Assembly (NCBI GenBank): GCA_013146195.2
Contig: CM028381.1
Span: forward strand, 60,952,744-61,016,743
DNA length: 64,000 bases
DNA from: Codonopsis lanceolata
Lineage: Eukaryota; Streptophyta; Magnoliopsida; Asterales; Campanulaceae
Reading direction: 5' to 3'
The notes under the pieces are model-generated. The model ran no database searches. It had not been told where the DNA came from and was given only the letters and a program-made list of their open reading frames with translations. A program made the position numbers and the translations under genes. This document shows positions 31,345-43,400 of this stretch, in pieces. Positions within the stretch are counted from its first letter, which is position 1. Every line of letters starts with the position of its first letter.

Positions 31345-32683
31345 TGTAAAACCCCGATATTTTATCTATTTTAGTTTTCTTAAAGATAAATGAATTTGAT
31401 AACTCTTTTGACAATTTTTTACCAAAGTTATATTTTATTGACTTTTTATGTTATTTTATTTAACAACTATATTAATATTTTAGTTTATTTGACCAAGTCA
31501 AAATGTTAGCTTTAATTTAAAATGTTATTTTAATGTAAGTAAAATTTTAGTTTATTTGGAAGTAATTTTGATTTCATTTATCCTTTACTGTGACTCATCA
31601 ACCGTCATTATATAGTTCTTTACACTTATTATAGTCCCCCTTAGGAGAAAAATAAAAAAGTCAAGTCGACGGTACCTTCACTTATTATTTTTATTCTCTC
31701 CTTGGCTGCGCGGTACGAAGAGAGAGCGAGCTATGAGCGGGTTTTATAATTTTAAGCTAAAATCAATTATTCCATCTCCGTTGATTTGTGGGTATGACTC
31801 GAGATTTATTATATAAGGTTTTTGGTGTATTTTATTGGTAGATATTATTCTGTTTTAAGGTAAGGGAGACTATGCAGCACTAATTCTGTGTCAATTTAAT
31901 TACGTGATTGTCCCTATAATACTTCTGTTTGATTCATACTCTTCTCTATTGAAACGTGTTTATTGTTATCGATAAACTTTTGATATTGGTTTGACTTGGA
32001 AATAATTACATATTAACAATCAGTGTGTTTTATTGAGGAACTGCTATTTTAAATCATCTGATCAATGATTGATTATTTGGAATGGTTTAGTGATACTGAT
32101 CAGTGAAACAACTATGAACAATCTGCATATTATTATTGGGACTCATGTGATTTAGTGCCCGTGTGTATTGTACTCGTTAAGAATAATCTCACTCTGGCCT
32201 AAACTGATTAGTATATTAAATTGTCACTTGTGATCAGTTGTTATTTAAATAACACTCGGTATCGTTCTTTGAGTTAATAATCTTTGATACATATTTTTAT
32301 TCATGGACTAGGTATTTGAATCGCATGTCTTGTTCTATTATATGGTGCTGTGTACCCCCTTTCTTAATGGGCTCACAAGCTCACCCCTTACAATTTCTGG
32401 TTGTGCAGTTGAGATTTGATCGAAGATTGGATAGCAGCTGTGTGCGCGAGGTTTATCGGAGCACTCGGTTTGATATTTAAAATATTTATGTATTTTATTT
32501 GGGCTTTACTAAAATTGTAATAAAGATATGTTTGTATCAAACATTGATATTTTTTAGATAAATATTACTTATTTACTTATTCCACTGCAACTTACGTGTT
32601 TTTATTTGGAGTTGTTTTGGAATGAATTTTTGGAACACTCGACGGACCCAGTCTCATTTGGTCTCGAAATCGGGGTCGTCACA
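31345..32683 (+). mobile_element. 5' LTR of a short Tekay-like element
   Basis: Starts TGTAAAACCCCG and ends GGGGTCGTCACA, then TTGGTATCAGA primer site. Length 1339 bp. The end block is like the other Tekay-like LTRs here. The first ~200 bp recurs at 32836-33033 as the 3' LTR. Confidence 0.82.
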
Positions 32684-32835
32684 GTTGGTATCAGAACGAG
32701 TGATCCTCGGCATTGAATTGGGTTTCGCCTCGCTAATTTTGAGGATATAGTATAGAACCTTCTTTGTGGTATTGAGATCCAGAGAGTAGAATTAAGTTTG
32801 AATTTGAGGACGAATTCTTTTTAAGGAGGAGATGG
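32684..32835 (+). mobile_element. Minimal internal domain (152 bp) with PBS and PPT
   Basis: It opens with TTGGTATCAGAACG (initiator-Met primer site) and closes with the polypurine tract TTTTTAAGGAGGAGATGG just before the next LTR. In full-length Tekay elements, pol ends and a polypurine tract of this type precedes the 3' LTR, so the whole gag-pol is missing while both priming signals are kept. Confidence 0.8.
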
Positions 32836-33041
32836 TGTAAAACCACTATATTTTATCTATTTTAATTTTCTTAAAAATAAATAAATTTAATACCACCTTT
32901 AATATTTTTTACGAAAGTTATATTTTATTGACTTTTTATGTTATTTAATTTAACAACTATACTAATATTTTAGTTTATTTGACCAAGTCAAAGTGCTGGC
33001 TTTAATTTAAAATGTTATTTTAATGTAAATAAAATGGCTAT
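32836..33041 (+). mobile_element. Start of 3' LTR, interrupted by Tat-like element
   Basis: TGTAAAACCACTATATTTTATC through TTTAATGTAAATAAAAT matches the first ~200 bp of the 5' LTR with scattered substitutions, then switches to the Tat-like LTR. The rest of this LTR is lost in or beyond the sequence gap. Confidence 0.8.
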
Positions 33042-33732
33042 TGATATGCCCGGCCCAAAACATGATCACGGGCAAAGCACGTGCAACCATCACGTGCCGA
33101 TCACGAGTATGACCCTTAAAGGGCCCGCAGGCCCAGCGAGCATGGGAAGAATAACATCTAACAGCGAGCATGACATTCCCGACCCAACCTGGTCGAGCAC
33201 GGCCCGACTGTCCGACTGTGGCCTTGCAGGAATTGTAACCGGTTCAATACATCACCTATCACACATGCGAGCAGGGCCTTGCCCGCTCAGTCCAAATCGA
33301 GCAGAAGACATCAGTGACTTGCCCGCCAAGACACGGCCAAAGGTTACCATATGTAGGCAGGACACTTGCCTTATCTATTCCTGATATCACGCGGCCAGCC
33401 GTATATCACCAGGAAATCTAGAGTTTCACTCCTGGTGGAACAAGATGACTAAAGAAACCAAATCCTACCCGGATTCAATCACACAAGGGCCAATAAATAC
33501 TCCTCCGCCAGACATCACAAAGGTACATGCTTTCATACACTTTGCCTCTTCCTTGAGTTCTGGTATTCTGTTCTCATACACTATACTTACTCTCACGCCG
33601 GAGGGGTTTCGCGAGGCCCTGCCTTGCACTTCCACTCAAAGTTTTCTCGTGCTTCTCACCAGTTCAAGGAAGCGATTCAAGCCCGTATATCCTACCCACG
33701 TAACGCCCCGCATCGAGGATTTTGCTACATCA
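33042..33732 (+). mobile_element. Tat-like 5' LTR
   Basis: TGATATGCCCGGCCC to TTTTGCTACATCA, 691 bp, same family as the solo LTR at 28286-29071. It is followed at once by GTTTGGTTCCGTTGCCGGGA, a variant of the TTTGGCGCCGTTGCCGGGGA primer-site block I associate with Tat and Athila elements. The open frame at 33445-34002 crosses this LTR and is not a gene as such. Confidence 0.82.
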
Positions 33733-33752
33733 GTTTGGTTCCGTTGCCGGGA
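33733..33752 (+). other. Tat-type primer binding site region
   Basis: TTTGGTTCCGTTGCCGGGA lies directly after the LTR. It differs from the usual TTTGGCGCCGTTGCCGGGGA at the GCG and one G. Confidence 0.6.
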
Positions 33753-33813
33753 AACATCAACATCTCACCTTTTTAAGTCTTACGGTGCAAATTTCTCAAG
33801 ACCACCAACTGCA

Positions 33814-35632
33814 ATGGCTGGTAAGAACAGCAAACACCGCGTTGCAGAAAGCAACAACCGGGCTGGAAGCCAGTTGGCCGGCGATCTTCCACCGAAAGCA
33901 CCCCAAGCGGGTTCAAACCGCAAGAAGAAGATTGCCGCATGGCAAGCAAAGACATGGGAAGGACGCATCTACGTGGAAGAACAATTGCCCCAAAGATGCT
34001 AGCCGAACCGCCCAGCCAACGTAATGCAAGGAGATCATCAATGAGCGCTTAGTGCCCGGAGCAGATCTCGGGACACGCTTAAATCGCCAAAGGGAGAATG
34101 GCCATGGCGCCATGTGAATCCACCCGCCAAGCCTCCTCAAGACAACAAGTTGCTTTGCTCTCCAAGTCCAAGCGGACTACTATAGCGAGAATGTACAAGC
34201 TCAATCAACAACTCTACGGCTTTGGGCCATACCAGGTTCCGATGGGCGATTTAGAATTGAACTTTGAGTGTCATGACGTTGGTGATGGCCATGCCTCACG
34301 CCTGCCGCACCAAGCAAGCGCCTTCAATGTTATCCGTGTACAGTCGAAAAGGTTGAAGAGGTAAAAGCAGCGAGATGACGAGCGAAGCGAGATATAGCCC
34401 AAATTTCTCATACAAACGCGAGCATGAGCAAAACTACTATGCCCGCGGTGAAAGTCATAGTCCCGCAGAGCTCGTGAACACGCCGAGAAAGAGGCATATC
34501 AGGCTAAGCGTAGACAGCGAGTAGACAAGGAGATGGAAGCTTCTTCGCGCCAACCTTACGCCCGGCCTCACGCGAGCATAGGTCGGATCATGTTCGCTCA
34601 TCGGGTATCAACCTAGATGCTGGAGCGCTTGTCGGCGCATGGAAGCCATGAAGCGTGACATGGCAAAAGCAGGATGGCTAACTTTGGTTGTGGCCAAGCC
34701 CGGCTATGGTGTAATCAAGCCCTTGGAAGGAAGCCCCTTCCTCACGAAATCGAGCAGCACCACTACAAGGCATCATATTCCCACAATTTGAAATATTTCG
34801 GGAGGCGGGCAAGTGTGGCTCAGCTCAGATCATTCGAGGCACTGAGTTCGAATGGTGACGGATATTGAAGCCCTAAAAATGCGAGCATTCGAGGGGGCCC
34901 TTCGGGAAGCACAAGCATGGTGGGAGGGTTCCCCGTGGATCCATCGGCGGTTGGGAAGTGTTAGGGAGAAATTCCTAGAAGAATTTGGCCTCTTGGACAA
35001 CACCTAAAAAGATTCGATCTCGCTAAAGTCAAGCAAAGGCGAACATGAGTCTTATGGAAGCTACTTGAAGAGGTTTGAGGAAACGCTTGACCAAGTGACC
35101 ATGACGGTGACCCGAGATTACTACGTTATCTAAACAACATGAGAGGGGCCACTGAAGACAATGTTGGCCATGAACAGGGAGCCTCAAGGCTGAGCTGCTA
35201 GCAAGTTCTCATACGCTCGCCGGCCAGACCGGCTCGAGCGCAGAACAAAAAAATAGACAAGGCCAGGACAGCGGCACGCCACGACCTCCAGACCAGAGGG
35301 CAGAACTGCTCGCCGTGAGATAGGCGAAGATCATCTACTCCCGGGGAAGGTCTCGAGAAGCTCGTTTACCCCGCTAAACACAACGCGGGAGAAACATGCT
35401 CTCAAGTCGAGACGCCGCTCGCCCCATATCCACTTCCTCGATCCCCGGCTACGTGGGATCCCAACAAGTGCTGCGGCTACCATCATGGCAGGCATACTAC
35501 GGAGGAATGCGTAGCTGAAACGCGAGATAAAAGCTCATAAGGGCAAATTAAACCGCTTTAAGAAAAACCAGGCGATTTGGAACAATGCGGACAATGAAAG
35601 ACAAAAAAGCACCTCCTTGAGGAAGAGGTGGC
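33814..35632 (+). pseudogene. Decayed gag of the Tat-like element
   Basis: The likely start is ATG at 33814 (MAGKNSKHRVAESNN), followed by a basic Lys/Arg-rich stretch. Stops occur from 34000 onward and the frame changes repeatedly. Remnants include YQAKRRQRVDKEMEASS near 34500, and near 35472-35512 CGYHHGRHTTEEC, which resembles the CxxHxxxGHTTEEC knuckle of Tat-lineage Gag. Gag would form the virus-like particle around the element RNA. The sequence then runs into the 100-N gap, so pol cannot be judged. Confidence 0.7.
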
Positions 35633-35732
35633 NNNNNNNNNNNNNNNNNNNNNNNNNNNNNNNNNNNNNNNNNNNNNNNNNNNNNNNNNNNNNNNNNNNN
35701 NNNNNNNNNNNNNNNNNNNNNNNNNNNNNNNN
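35633..35732. other. Assembly gap (100 Ns)
   Basis: Exactly 100 unknown bases, the conventional filler of a scaffold join of unknown size. The Tat-like gag on the left is not continued on the right. Confidence 0.99.
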
Positions 35733-38700
35733 TTACATTACTCTCCAAAATGAAATTTAAAATTAATTTAATTTATTTTGTTATCAATGGTTTTCTTCCA
35801 TCAATCTCATCATTCATAGATTCACCCACCATTATCACCTCAAATAACACCATTAACCCGAAAATATATTTGATTTTTTTGTCTAATTCTTTACTCGCCG
35901 TTCAAATTAACCTATATGCAAAACTCGTCATTTATAGACCTACCACCACTACAACCTTAAATTTCACTATTTACAAATCCAAATTAATTTTTTTGAATTT
36001 TCAAATTTGAAGATTGAAACTCAAACCGATATGAAGATTTGGAAAATAGATGATTTGGAAATCTAACAATGTCATATTTCATGAAACCACCATTTTTATG
36101 CTTACAATCACCCCAAACACCACTCTAACCCCTCACCATCCCACTGCGTCGCGCCACCGGTCACCACAAAAAAACGTTCACTTTGCTTTGCTAAAACGGA
36201 AAAATAAAATATCTTTAACTTCCGTTAAGTCACCATTAAGATTGGATGACAGTTAGGGATAGTAGCGAAATTGTATATATCTTTAAAAGTAAAATGAAAA
36301 TTTCACTCGAATCATAGTATAGTGGCAAAATGTAACAATTAATCAAAGTACAGTGGCAAAAGTAACCATTTTTCCCCCCAAAAGTTAATTTTTTATTTGA
36401 TTTGATTCCTCTTTTAATTCTTTACTCCTTCCTTCAAAATAACTAATTTGAAAAACTCATCATTTATAGACACATCATTACACAACTTTGAATTTCGCTT
36501 TATACAAACTCAAATTCAATTTTTTGAATTTTTGAATTTTCAAATATTCAAATTGAACCAAAACCCATGTGGATATTTGAAAATAAAATAATTTGGAAAT
36601 CTCACAATGTTTTACTAACTCGACTGAGTACGGATGTTTTTGTCATCTTAGAAAATATTGGGTGACATTTGTAACGATAATGGTAAGAGGGGGAAACTGA
36701 TAAGAAAATCAAAATATAAGACGAAATGAATAGAATTAAAAAACATATGATTTATCTTTGAAATAGGTACAAGTCAAGGGATCAACTTATTATTTAATTA
36801 TTCATGAAATTAATTTGCTTATGACAAATTTACTCTTTTGGCCTTAATTCATGGCAAGTGATTTATAATATTTATGGCAATTTTTTTCTAATCATTATTG
36901 TTTAGCATAATAAATTTATGTGTATTGTCCTTAACAAAAGACACAAATTCATCAAATGATTCTTCATTTTTTTCATCTTCTTGACATTATGACACATTTT
37001 CTTAACTTATTTCTTTTATTTTATTCATGGGTAATAACTAAACATGCTACAAATTTGCTTAATATCTCGATACTAATCGACAATTTTATTACTATAGATA
37101 CAATTTTTTATATAAATCTTATAATGTCTTTCGCGGACATATTTAAGAAAGTAAAACCATATTATTTTTTTAGTTTCCAATAAAGTTATAGTGTCTCAAC
37201 CGAGTAAGGGTATTTTTGTCATTTCAGAAAATATTGGGTGACATTTGTAACGATCCTGGTATGTGGGGGAAATTGATAAAAAAAAATCAAAATACAAGAC
37301 GAAATGAATTGAATTAAATAATGTAGGACCTAACTTTAAAATATGTATAAGTTAAGGGATCAAACTATTATTTAATTATTCATTGAATTAATTAGTCTAT
37401 AACAAATTTACTCTTTTGACATTAATTAATGGTGAGTGATTTATTAAGTTAAAGGGTAGATTTGTCCATACATTAAGTTGTAAGAGACAACCTACACTTT
37501 TATAAGTAGTATTAGATAGATTAGATTAGATTAGATTAGATAGTTAGATAGATTAGATTAGATTGTGAAAAGCTCAAAAACACCTGCAACCACACCGATA
37601 TATCTCAAAAAGAACTTACCTCTAAAATTAAACCGCTCAAACTTATTCCCATACCGAGTAACTCGTCAACCCAATTCTTCCTGCAAAGTCAATACCGAAC
37701 CCATTTATCACCCGCATACTGCCACACATTTTCTAAATAATCAAAGCCCAACTTATGAAGATATCAATGTAATACCCAAACTTAGTTGGCTCAAAAATAA
37801 ACTTACACAAGCCCGATTATAAAACATAATTATTATAATTATAATTAAATTAACGAATTTTTGGTATCTTACATATAAAAATACAGGATCATTCTGGGAA
37901 GGAACCACAAAATGCAACGGGCACTAACAGTAAGGTAAGGTTGACATGATGAGACACAAAAGAAACGATATAGGGAAGGAGTAATTCTCAAAACAAGGGA
38001 GACAAGAATATAAAAACTAAAGAGAGTCAGAGAATATATATAGGAGACAAACTATAATAAGGGTTACAAAAGAATCATAAAACTGTAAGGATTTGGAAGT
38101 TTAAAAACTGAAGGAAACATGTATAGTTAAATTATAGAAAGGAGAAAAACCATTGACCTAATTGACTAAGGATTAATTAAATCTATAAGGCCATGGATAT
38201 ACCTAGTATACCACACTTCTTACACATTGATAAACATGAAAAAAATTAACAAAGATCCTATTAAAATTCTGTAATTTAGCCCATTTTTCAATATAAATCA
38301 AACATTGAAAATCTAATAAATAGAATTTCATATTTGAGCAAACACGGATACTTCATCTCAAGGAACACACATAAATACCAAGAATGCATGTCCTAAATAA
38401 TGACTAAAAGATATGAAAGTGTATAACCAAAAATATGAGAGAGAGTGAGAGAACTATTTTACTTCCAATGAATTCATCAATGTCACCTCATTGATCACTA
38501 CATTCTTCAAAACATTTAAAATTTGAAAATATGTTTCCAAACAGTCATTATAATGAGATACTATTGATCTCAAAACAAATTAGGATACAAACAGAAGGTA
38601 GCTTTCACACTTTATAAAGAGCCCTTTGATTCACAGGATCAAAACCAATGAGAGAAGAGAATCAATGGCTGATATATACATTATAATTTTTTTATGTGAA

Positions 38701-38794
38701 TGGCTTGATAATTTCTATGAAATTGAAAGGTATCTCTTTCCTTTAGAGGATATAAACAACACCAACATAGTTATAAGCTTTTTGTAGGAAACAT
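35733..38794. other. AT-rich intergenic DNA with old duplications
   Basis: Two pairs of diverged direct repeats interlock: 35900-36075 with 36430-36610 (CTCRTCATTTATAGAC ... GATTTGGAAATCT-ACAATG), and 36612-36830 with 37195-37420 (GAAAATATTGGGTGACATTTGTAACGA is split between copies as a shared core). No coding domain is recognised; frames at 35750-36256 and 37565-37822 are AT-rich chance frames. A region at 37560-37850 is Thr/Pro/Lys-coding but unmatched. Confidence 0.5.
37509..37565. repeat. GATTA/GATA microsatellite
   Basis: Repeats of TAGATTAGATTAGATTAGAT with interspersed GATA. Confidence 0.85.
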
Positions 38795-38797
38795 TAA

Positions 38798-39218
38798 GTG
38801 CTCGTTTGTTGCTTATTTGGAGTGACTTTTGGCTTTTGGCTTTTGAAAAGTTATATTTTAGAGTGTTTGTTTCAGCTTATAAGCCAAAAGCCAATAAGTA
38901 AAGTACAACACCTTTTATGCATTGAAAAGCCAATGCCAAAAAGCCAAAATTTTAAGCTTTTTTGGTTTTTTTTAAAACATGAAGACAAATATTCATTAAT
39001 AAATATTTTATTATCCTCATTTTATCCTTTTATGAAATATACATAAAAATATGAATACTAATTTTCAATTTTTTTTAACAAATGATTATAATGACTCACA
39101 AACAGCTTTTTGACAGCTATAACAAACAGTCTATCATGCAATCAACCACAAGTCATTCAGCCACCAGCTTAAGCTATCAGCCATAAGTCATAAGCAATCA
39201 GCTACAACAAATGAGCCC
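38798..39218. mobile_element. Tourist/Harbinger-like MITE (421 bp)
   Basis: Ends GTGCTCGTTTGTTG and (minus strand) GGGCTCATTTGTTG, flanked by TAA (38795-38797 and 39219-39221). Inside are many AAGCC/GGCTT and AGCTTAT repeats, such as GGCTTTTGGCTTTTG and AGCCAAAAGCC, that allow further folding. No coding capacity. Confidence 0.8.
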
Positions 39219-39221
39219 TAA

Positions 39222-40233
39222 GAGCAAACAAAGCAATCAATTCAAGTGTAGAAAAATAGTTTCTTTGAAAGTGAGATTCATCGAAGAAATTGAGAAGAAC
39301 AATTGTGAAATGCAAAACAATTATGCCTAAAAACATTAAAAAAGAAAGAATTAAAAAGGATAAGAAATATACAGTGTATACAAATGTCGTCACGAATGTA
39401 ACAACATTGAAGACTACTATTATAAAATGCAAACACCAAGAGATCTCCGTAGGGAGGAGAATCTCTCATAATCTAATGACTTGGTAAAAATATTTGCAAG
39501 TTGATTTTCAGTTCTTATGAATTGTATACGAATGATATTTTTCCTGTAAAAGATCTCAAATGAAATGATGCCAAATGTCAATGTGCTTAGTTCGAGAATG
39601 TTGCACAAGATTCTTTGATATATCAATAGAACTTGTATTATCCCAATATATAACTAATGATTCACTATGCAAACCATAATCCACAATTATTTGATTCACC
39701 CAAAGCAACTGAATACAATAACTACCAACTGCCACATATTCAGATTCAACAGTTGAAAGGGAAACACAATTTTGTTTCTTACTATACCAAGACACTAAGT
39801 TATTTCCAAGGTAAAAACAACCACCAGATGTATTTTTTTATCATACGCATCACCAGCTCAATCAGAGTCACTAAATCCTACTAAATTAGTATTGGTGTCT
39901 TTGGAGTACTAGACTCCTAACTCTTAAGTTCGTTTGACATATCTAAGAATTCTTTTTAAGGCTGTAAGATGAGATTACTTAGGGTTTGCTTGATATCTAG
40001 TATAAACACATATACAATGCATAAGATCAGGACGACTAGCAGTCAAGTAAAGTAAATTGCCTATCATACTTCTATAGAGGGTATTATCAACATTTTTACC
40101 CTTATCATCTCTACTAAGCTTAACTTTGGAGGACATATGAGTCTTTTTTAGAAGTGACATTTTCCATTTTGAATTTCTTAACTAAATTCTTAGCATACTT
40201 AACTTGGGAGAGAAATATACCATCTCTAGATTG
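39222..40233 (-). pseudogene. SIRE-like copia RNase H and C-terminal RT
   Basis: Read leftward: YRSMIGNLLYLTASRPDLMH (RT/RNase H boundary, near 40060), a decayed stretch, then SWYSKKQNCVSLSTVESEYV near 39740, LLWVNQIIVDYG, YWDNTSSIDISKNLVQHSRT, and NQLANIFTKSLDYERFSSLR ending near 39420. These are the standard landmarks of Ty1/copia RNase H, with catalytic D and E near VESEYVA and WDNTS. Frames shift at least three times. The missing piece of RT is separated by the solo LTR at 40239. RNase H would remove the RNA template during reverse transcription; this copy is inactive. Confidence 0.85.
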
Positions 40234-40238
40234 TTTAA

Positions 40239-42802
40239 TGTGAGAACCCGAAACCTACTTGTATACTTGTCTTCCATACTTGTTTAACATGATTAGAACA
40301 TGTTTTTGACATGCTAGTAGTATCCCTAACATGTTTGACTTGATTGCATTCCTTGATCAAACCGTAATTGTCGTATCGAACGCCTATTGCCTTGCATGCT
40401 CTAGATTGACTTGTTCTTGCTCGGGCTTTGATCTTTTGGACTTAGCCAAGACCTTGAGAGACTTTTATCATTGTTATAAGGACCCTTAATACTCATTCTA
40501 ATGCTTCTTTGAGTTGTTTATGCCTTATACGCATTATACGTGCAAATCTGGACCTGTTTGACCTAAAGTATGGCTTGAGGAATCGTTCCACTCTGCCAAC
40601 CGAACATCTTGGGCTTTGTTCGGCCACAAGAACCGAAAAATGATGGAAGTTCGCCATCACAACCGAATGTAAGAGTTTTCCAAAGATGACGGATTTTCTG
40701 CAATATTTGGCTGATTACGATCTTACCCTTACTGAACCTCTATCATTAGTGACTTTAACCACTTGTATTAGAGTTTTATTAGCCTAATCTAAGCCTAATT
40801 AAGATTTCTAAACCTATTTCTATCACTCATCATTTGACAAGTGTTCCTCATTAACACTTAATTAAGCTGATCTACACTACATCAGCTCTAGTCTTTCATT
40901 TTACGATCTATTTCTTCTCTTTTTCTTCATTTGTCTGGAGAGAACTGTGCGTAAGAGTCTTGGTGAGATTAGTGCATGAGGGTTTGCTTCCAAGAGATTA
41001 CGAAACCCACTTGCGATTCCAAGACCGCCGTTGCGTAGCCGCCGTCGAGACGAGCGATCGACACCGACCAGTTTTCTTGCTTCGTCCATTGCTTGGATTG
41101 AGGTAAGCTATCAATTTCCCTTAGGTCCATGTTAGAGATAACATGCTACCTCCTCTTACTTCCTTTCTCTCATGTCTAAATCATGCTCTCCTTGTCTTCT
41201 ACCATGAAAATGATACGTTTTAGAGAGTGTGAATTTCTGGGAATTATAGACCATGAATGTAAATGTCGTGATTTGGACACTAAGCCTAGAAGTAAAAGTG
41301 TTCTACTCTACATTAGAAATAACTATTATTCTTGGGTCATAGACTTTCGACCATTATTTGGGAAAACGTGATCTAGGGTTCCATAAATTGGGGACTTGAA
41401 TTTATTCTTGGCTATGGTTGTTATTGGACTAATGACCTAGATTAATCGATGCGTTAACTTAGAAAAGAGTTGGAAATGCAGATAGTGTTTTAACTCTACA
41501 AGCTTGGATTTATATAAATGACTCAACGGAGTCGACATTAGTGAGCTATTGAACAATACCGGCTCAATGATCAATCCCCACGACGTTATTACATGGGTTA
41601 CACTAGAAAACTAATTCTAGACTCTTGAAATGGATTGACTATCATGCTTGTATCTTTATGACATAATAAATACATACTTGATCTATTGAGTTCGCTCTTG
41701 TCGAGCTCAATCTTGCTTGTTTATTGATGAGATTATATACTTGTCTGGAACGAGGATGCTCTTGTCGGACCCGTTCCATACTAACCATTGTTGAGTAAAT
41801 ACTACTTGGCATTGCATGAGTCCAGCTGGCGTACTTGATCATGTCACACACCCTCCACTGCTGGCCACAGAGGGGAAGAGCTCTCCTTGGCCAACCAATA
41901 CGCGACCATTGAGATTGACTTCATGTTTATCCCGAGAATATCCTCGGAAGATCGATGTATTATCACACCCATCGATTCATGCACGTCATGAAGGTGTCTG
42001 TTTTGCAGGTCTACGAAGCGGCCCGGCTCTATCCTCATATTATGTGAACTATGTGCAATAATGTGCATCTTAAATACTTGATCTACATGCTTATAATATT
42101 GTCTTGCCTAACGTGTTGCATAATGCCATGTCATGCATGATTGATAGCTTACGAGTCTTTATGACTTACCCGTTCCCCTGTATTTTTTTTAGATCCTAGC
42201 AGGGCAGGGCCCTCTCGTTGAGGCTTGCGGTGCTCGTATACTTTAGTTCTCTTTTGATCGGCTTTTGCAGTTGAAGAGGTGGTTTTAGAAGTCCTCTTCT
42301 CTTCTTTTGTATTTTGCAAGGACGACGGGTTTAAAGCTAGTCAACTAGACTACGCTTGGGAATGTTTATAGATCTTGTACTCGTGTATCCGTTAGCTACT
42401 TGTAGTATTAACTATTGTAGTACTTATACTTCTCTTGATGCCGGCAATTGTGTTAGCCATGCCTAGTATATCTTGTTAGCGTTCACTACGTATAGACTTT
42501 CCCTGAGCATTCCATTAGCTATTATTTATTTCCTTGTCATATGGACTGCTTAGCTTGGGTTCCGGCTGTAGTGTCGCCGAAGACTTGGATTAATTGCTTA
42601 ACTGTTTTATCAGGTGAAATGATTTTGAAAATACCGACCTCTTGTGTCGAGTTCTCTTGCGACTGAAATGTTGCGTCACGTCAGTTTTAAAATATTTTGA
42701 GTCCTTGCATGTTCCTTCTTTCTTGTCCCTCTTGTCTTGTCTTGTCTTGTTTGGCGCTCCGGTCTGCGTTCCCATCCCGGGTTCGGGGTCGGGGTCGCCA
42801 CA
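40239..42802 (+). mobile_element. Solo Tekay-like LTR (2.56 kb), TSD TTTAA
   Basis: TGTGAGAACCCG to GGGGTCGCCACA, flanked by TTTAA (40234-40238, 42803-42807). It is inserted in the opposite orientation into the copia RT. It shares with the other Tekay-like LTRs here the CCTCCACTGCTGGCCACAG block (41850), GACTTAC...TTAGATCC near 42170 and TGTTGCGTCACG (42669). Small CTTGT repeats sit at 42728-42748. Confidence 0.92.
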
Positions 42803-42807
42803 TTTAA

Positions 42808-43400
42808 TTTGCATACCCAAAAAGAATTTTAATTCACCCACCATACTCATCTCAAAAGTAGAACTCATTCCATTTATAAATTGTTTTAACATAGAATCAG
42901 ATGTGGAACAAAAAACTATATCATCTACATATATTTTAGCAATAAGAATTTCTTTATTGGATTGTTTAATAAGCAATGTTTTATCAACCTCTACTCCTTT
43001 AAAACCATTTTTAAGTAGATAATATGTTAACCTACCATACCAAGCTCTAGAAGATTGTTTTCAGTCTATAAACATGATGTGGCTTAAAGGGATCTTTAAA
43101 ACCTTTAGGTTGTTCTACATAAACTTCTTCATTTAACACACGATTCAAAAAAGCACTCTTAACATCCATTTGTTGGAATGAAATACCTAAAGAGCATGAA
43201 ATAGCTAGCAACAGTCTAATGGATTCAATTCTAGCAGCTGGGGTAAAAGTTTCTTCAAAATCAATTCCCTGTACTTGAGTGTATCCTTGATAAATTAAAC
43301 GAGCTTTGTTTCTAATCACATTACCTTGTTCATCAGACTTATTTTTAAATATCCACTTGGTTTCTATAACATTAGTAGATTTTGGACAAGAAACTAAGTA
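42808..43400 (-). pseudogene. SIRE-like copia reverse transcriptase
   Basis: Leftward reading gives RNKARLIYQGYTQVQGIDFE, FTPAARIESIRLLLA, QQMDVKSAFLNRVLNEEVYV (first catalytic Asp) and QPKGFKDP, then after a frameshift near 43045 LLIKQSNKEILIAKIYVDDI with the YVDD active site, and MSMVGELKFFLGMQIK just before the solo LTR. This is Ty1/copia RT, which converts the element RNA to cDNA in the particle. The KNGIYINQ-type continuation past the LTR resumes near 40233. Stops and frameshifts disable it. Confidence 0.87.

Noticed and set aside
33034..34002. Long frames of 116 and 185 codons
   Set aside because: They lie in or run out of the Tat-like LTR; only the part after ATG 33814 is plausible gag.
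38798..39218. 3' LTR of the minus-strand copia
   Set aside because: The ends and TAA duplication identify a MITE, and the sequence does not match the 5' LTR at 47114-48654.
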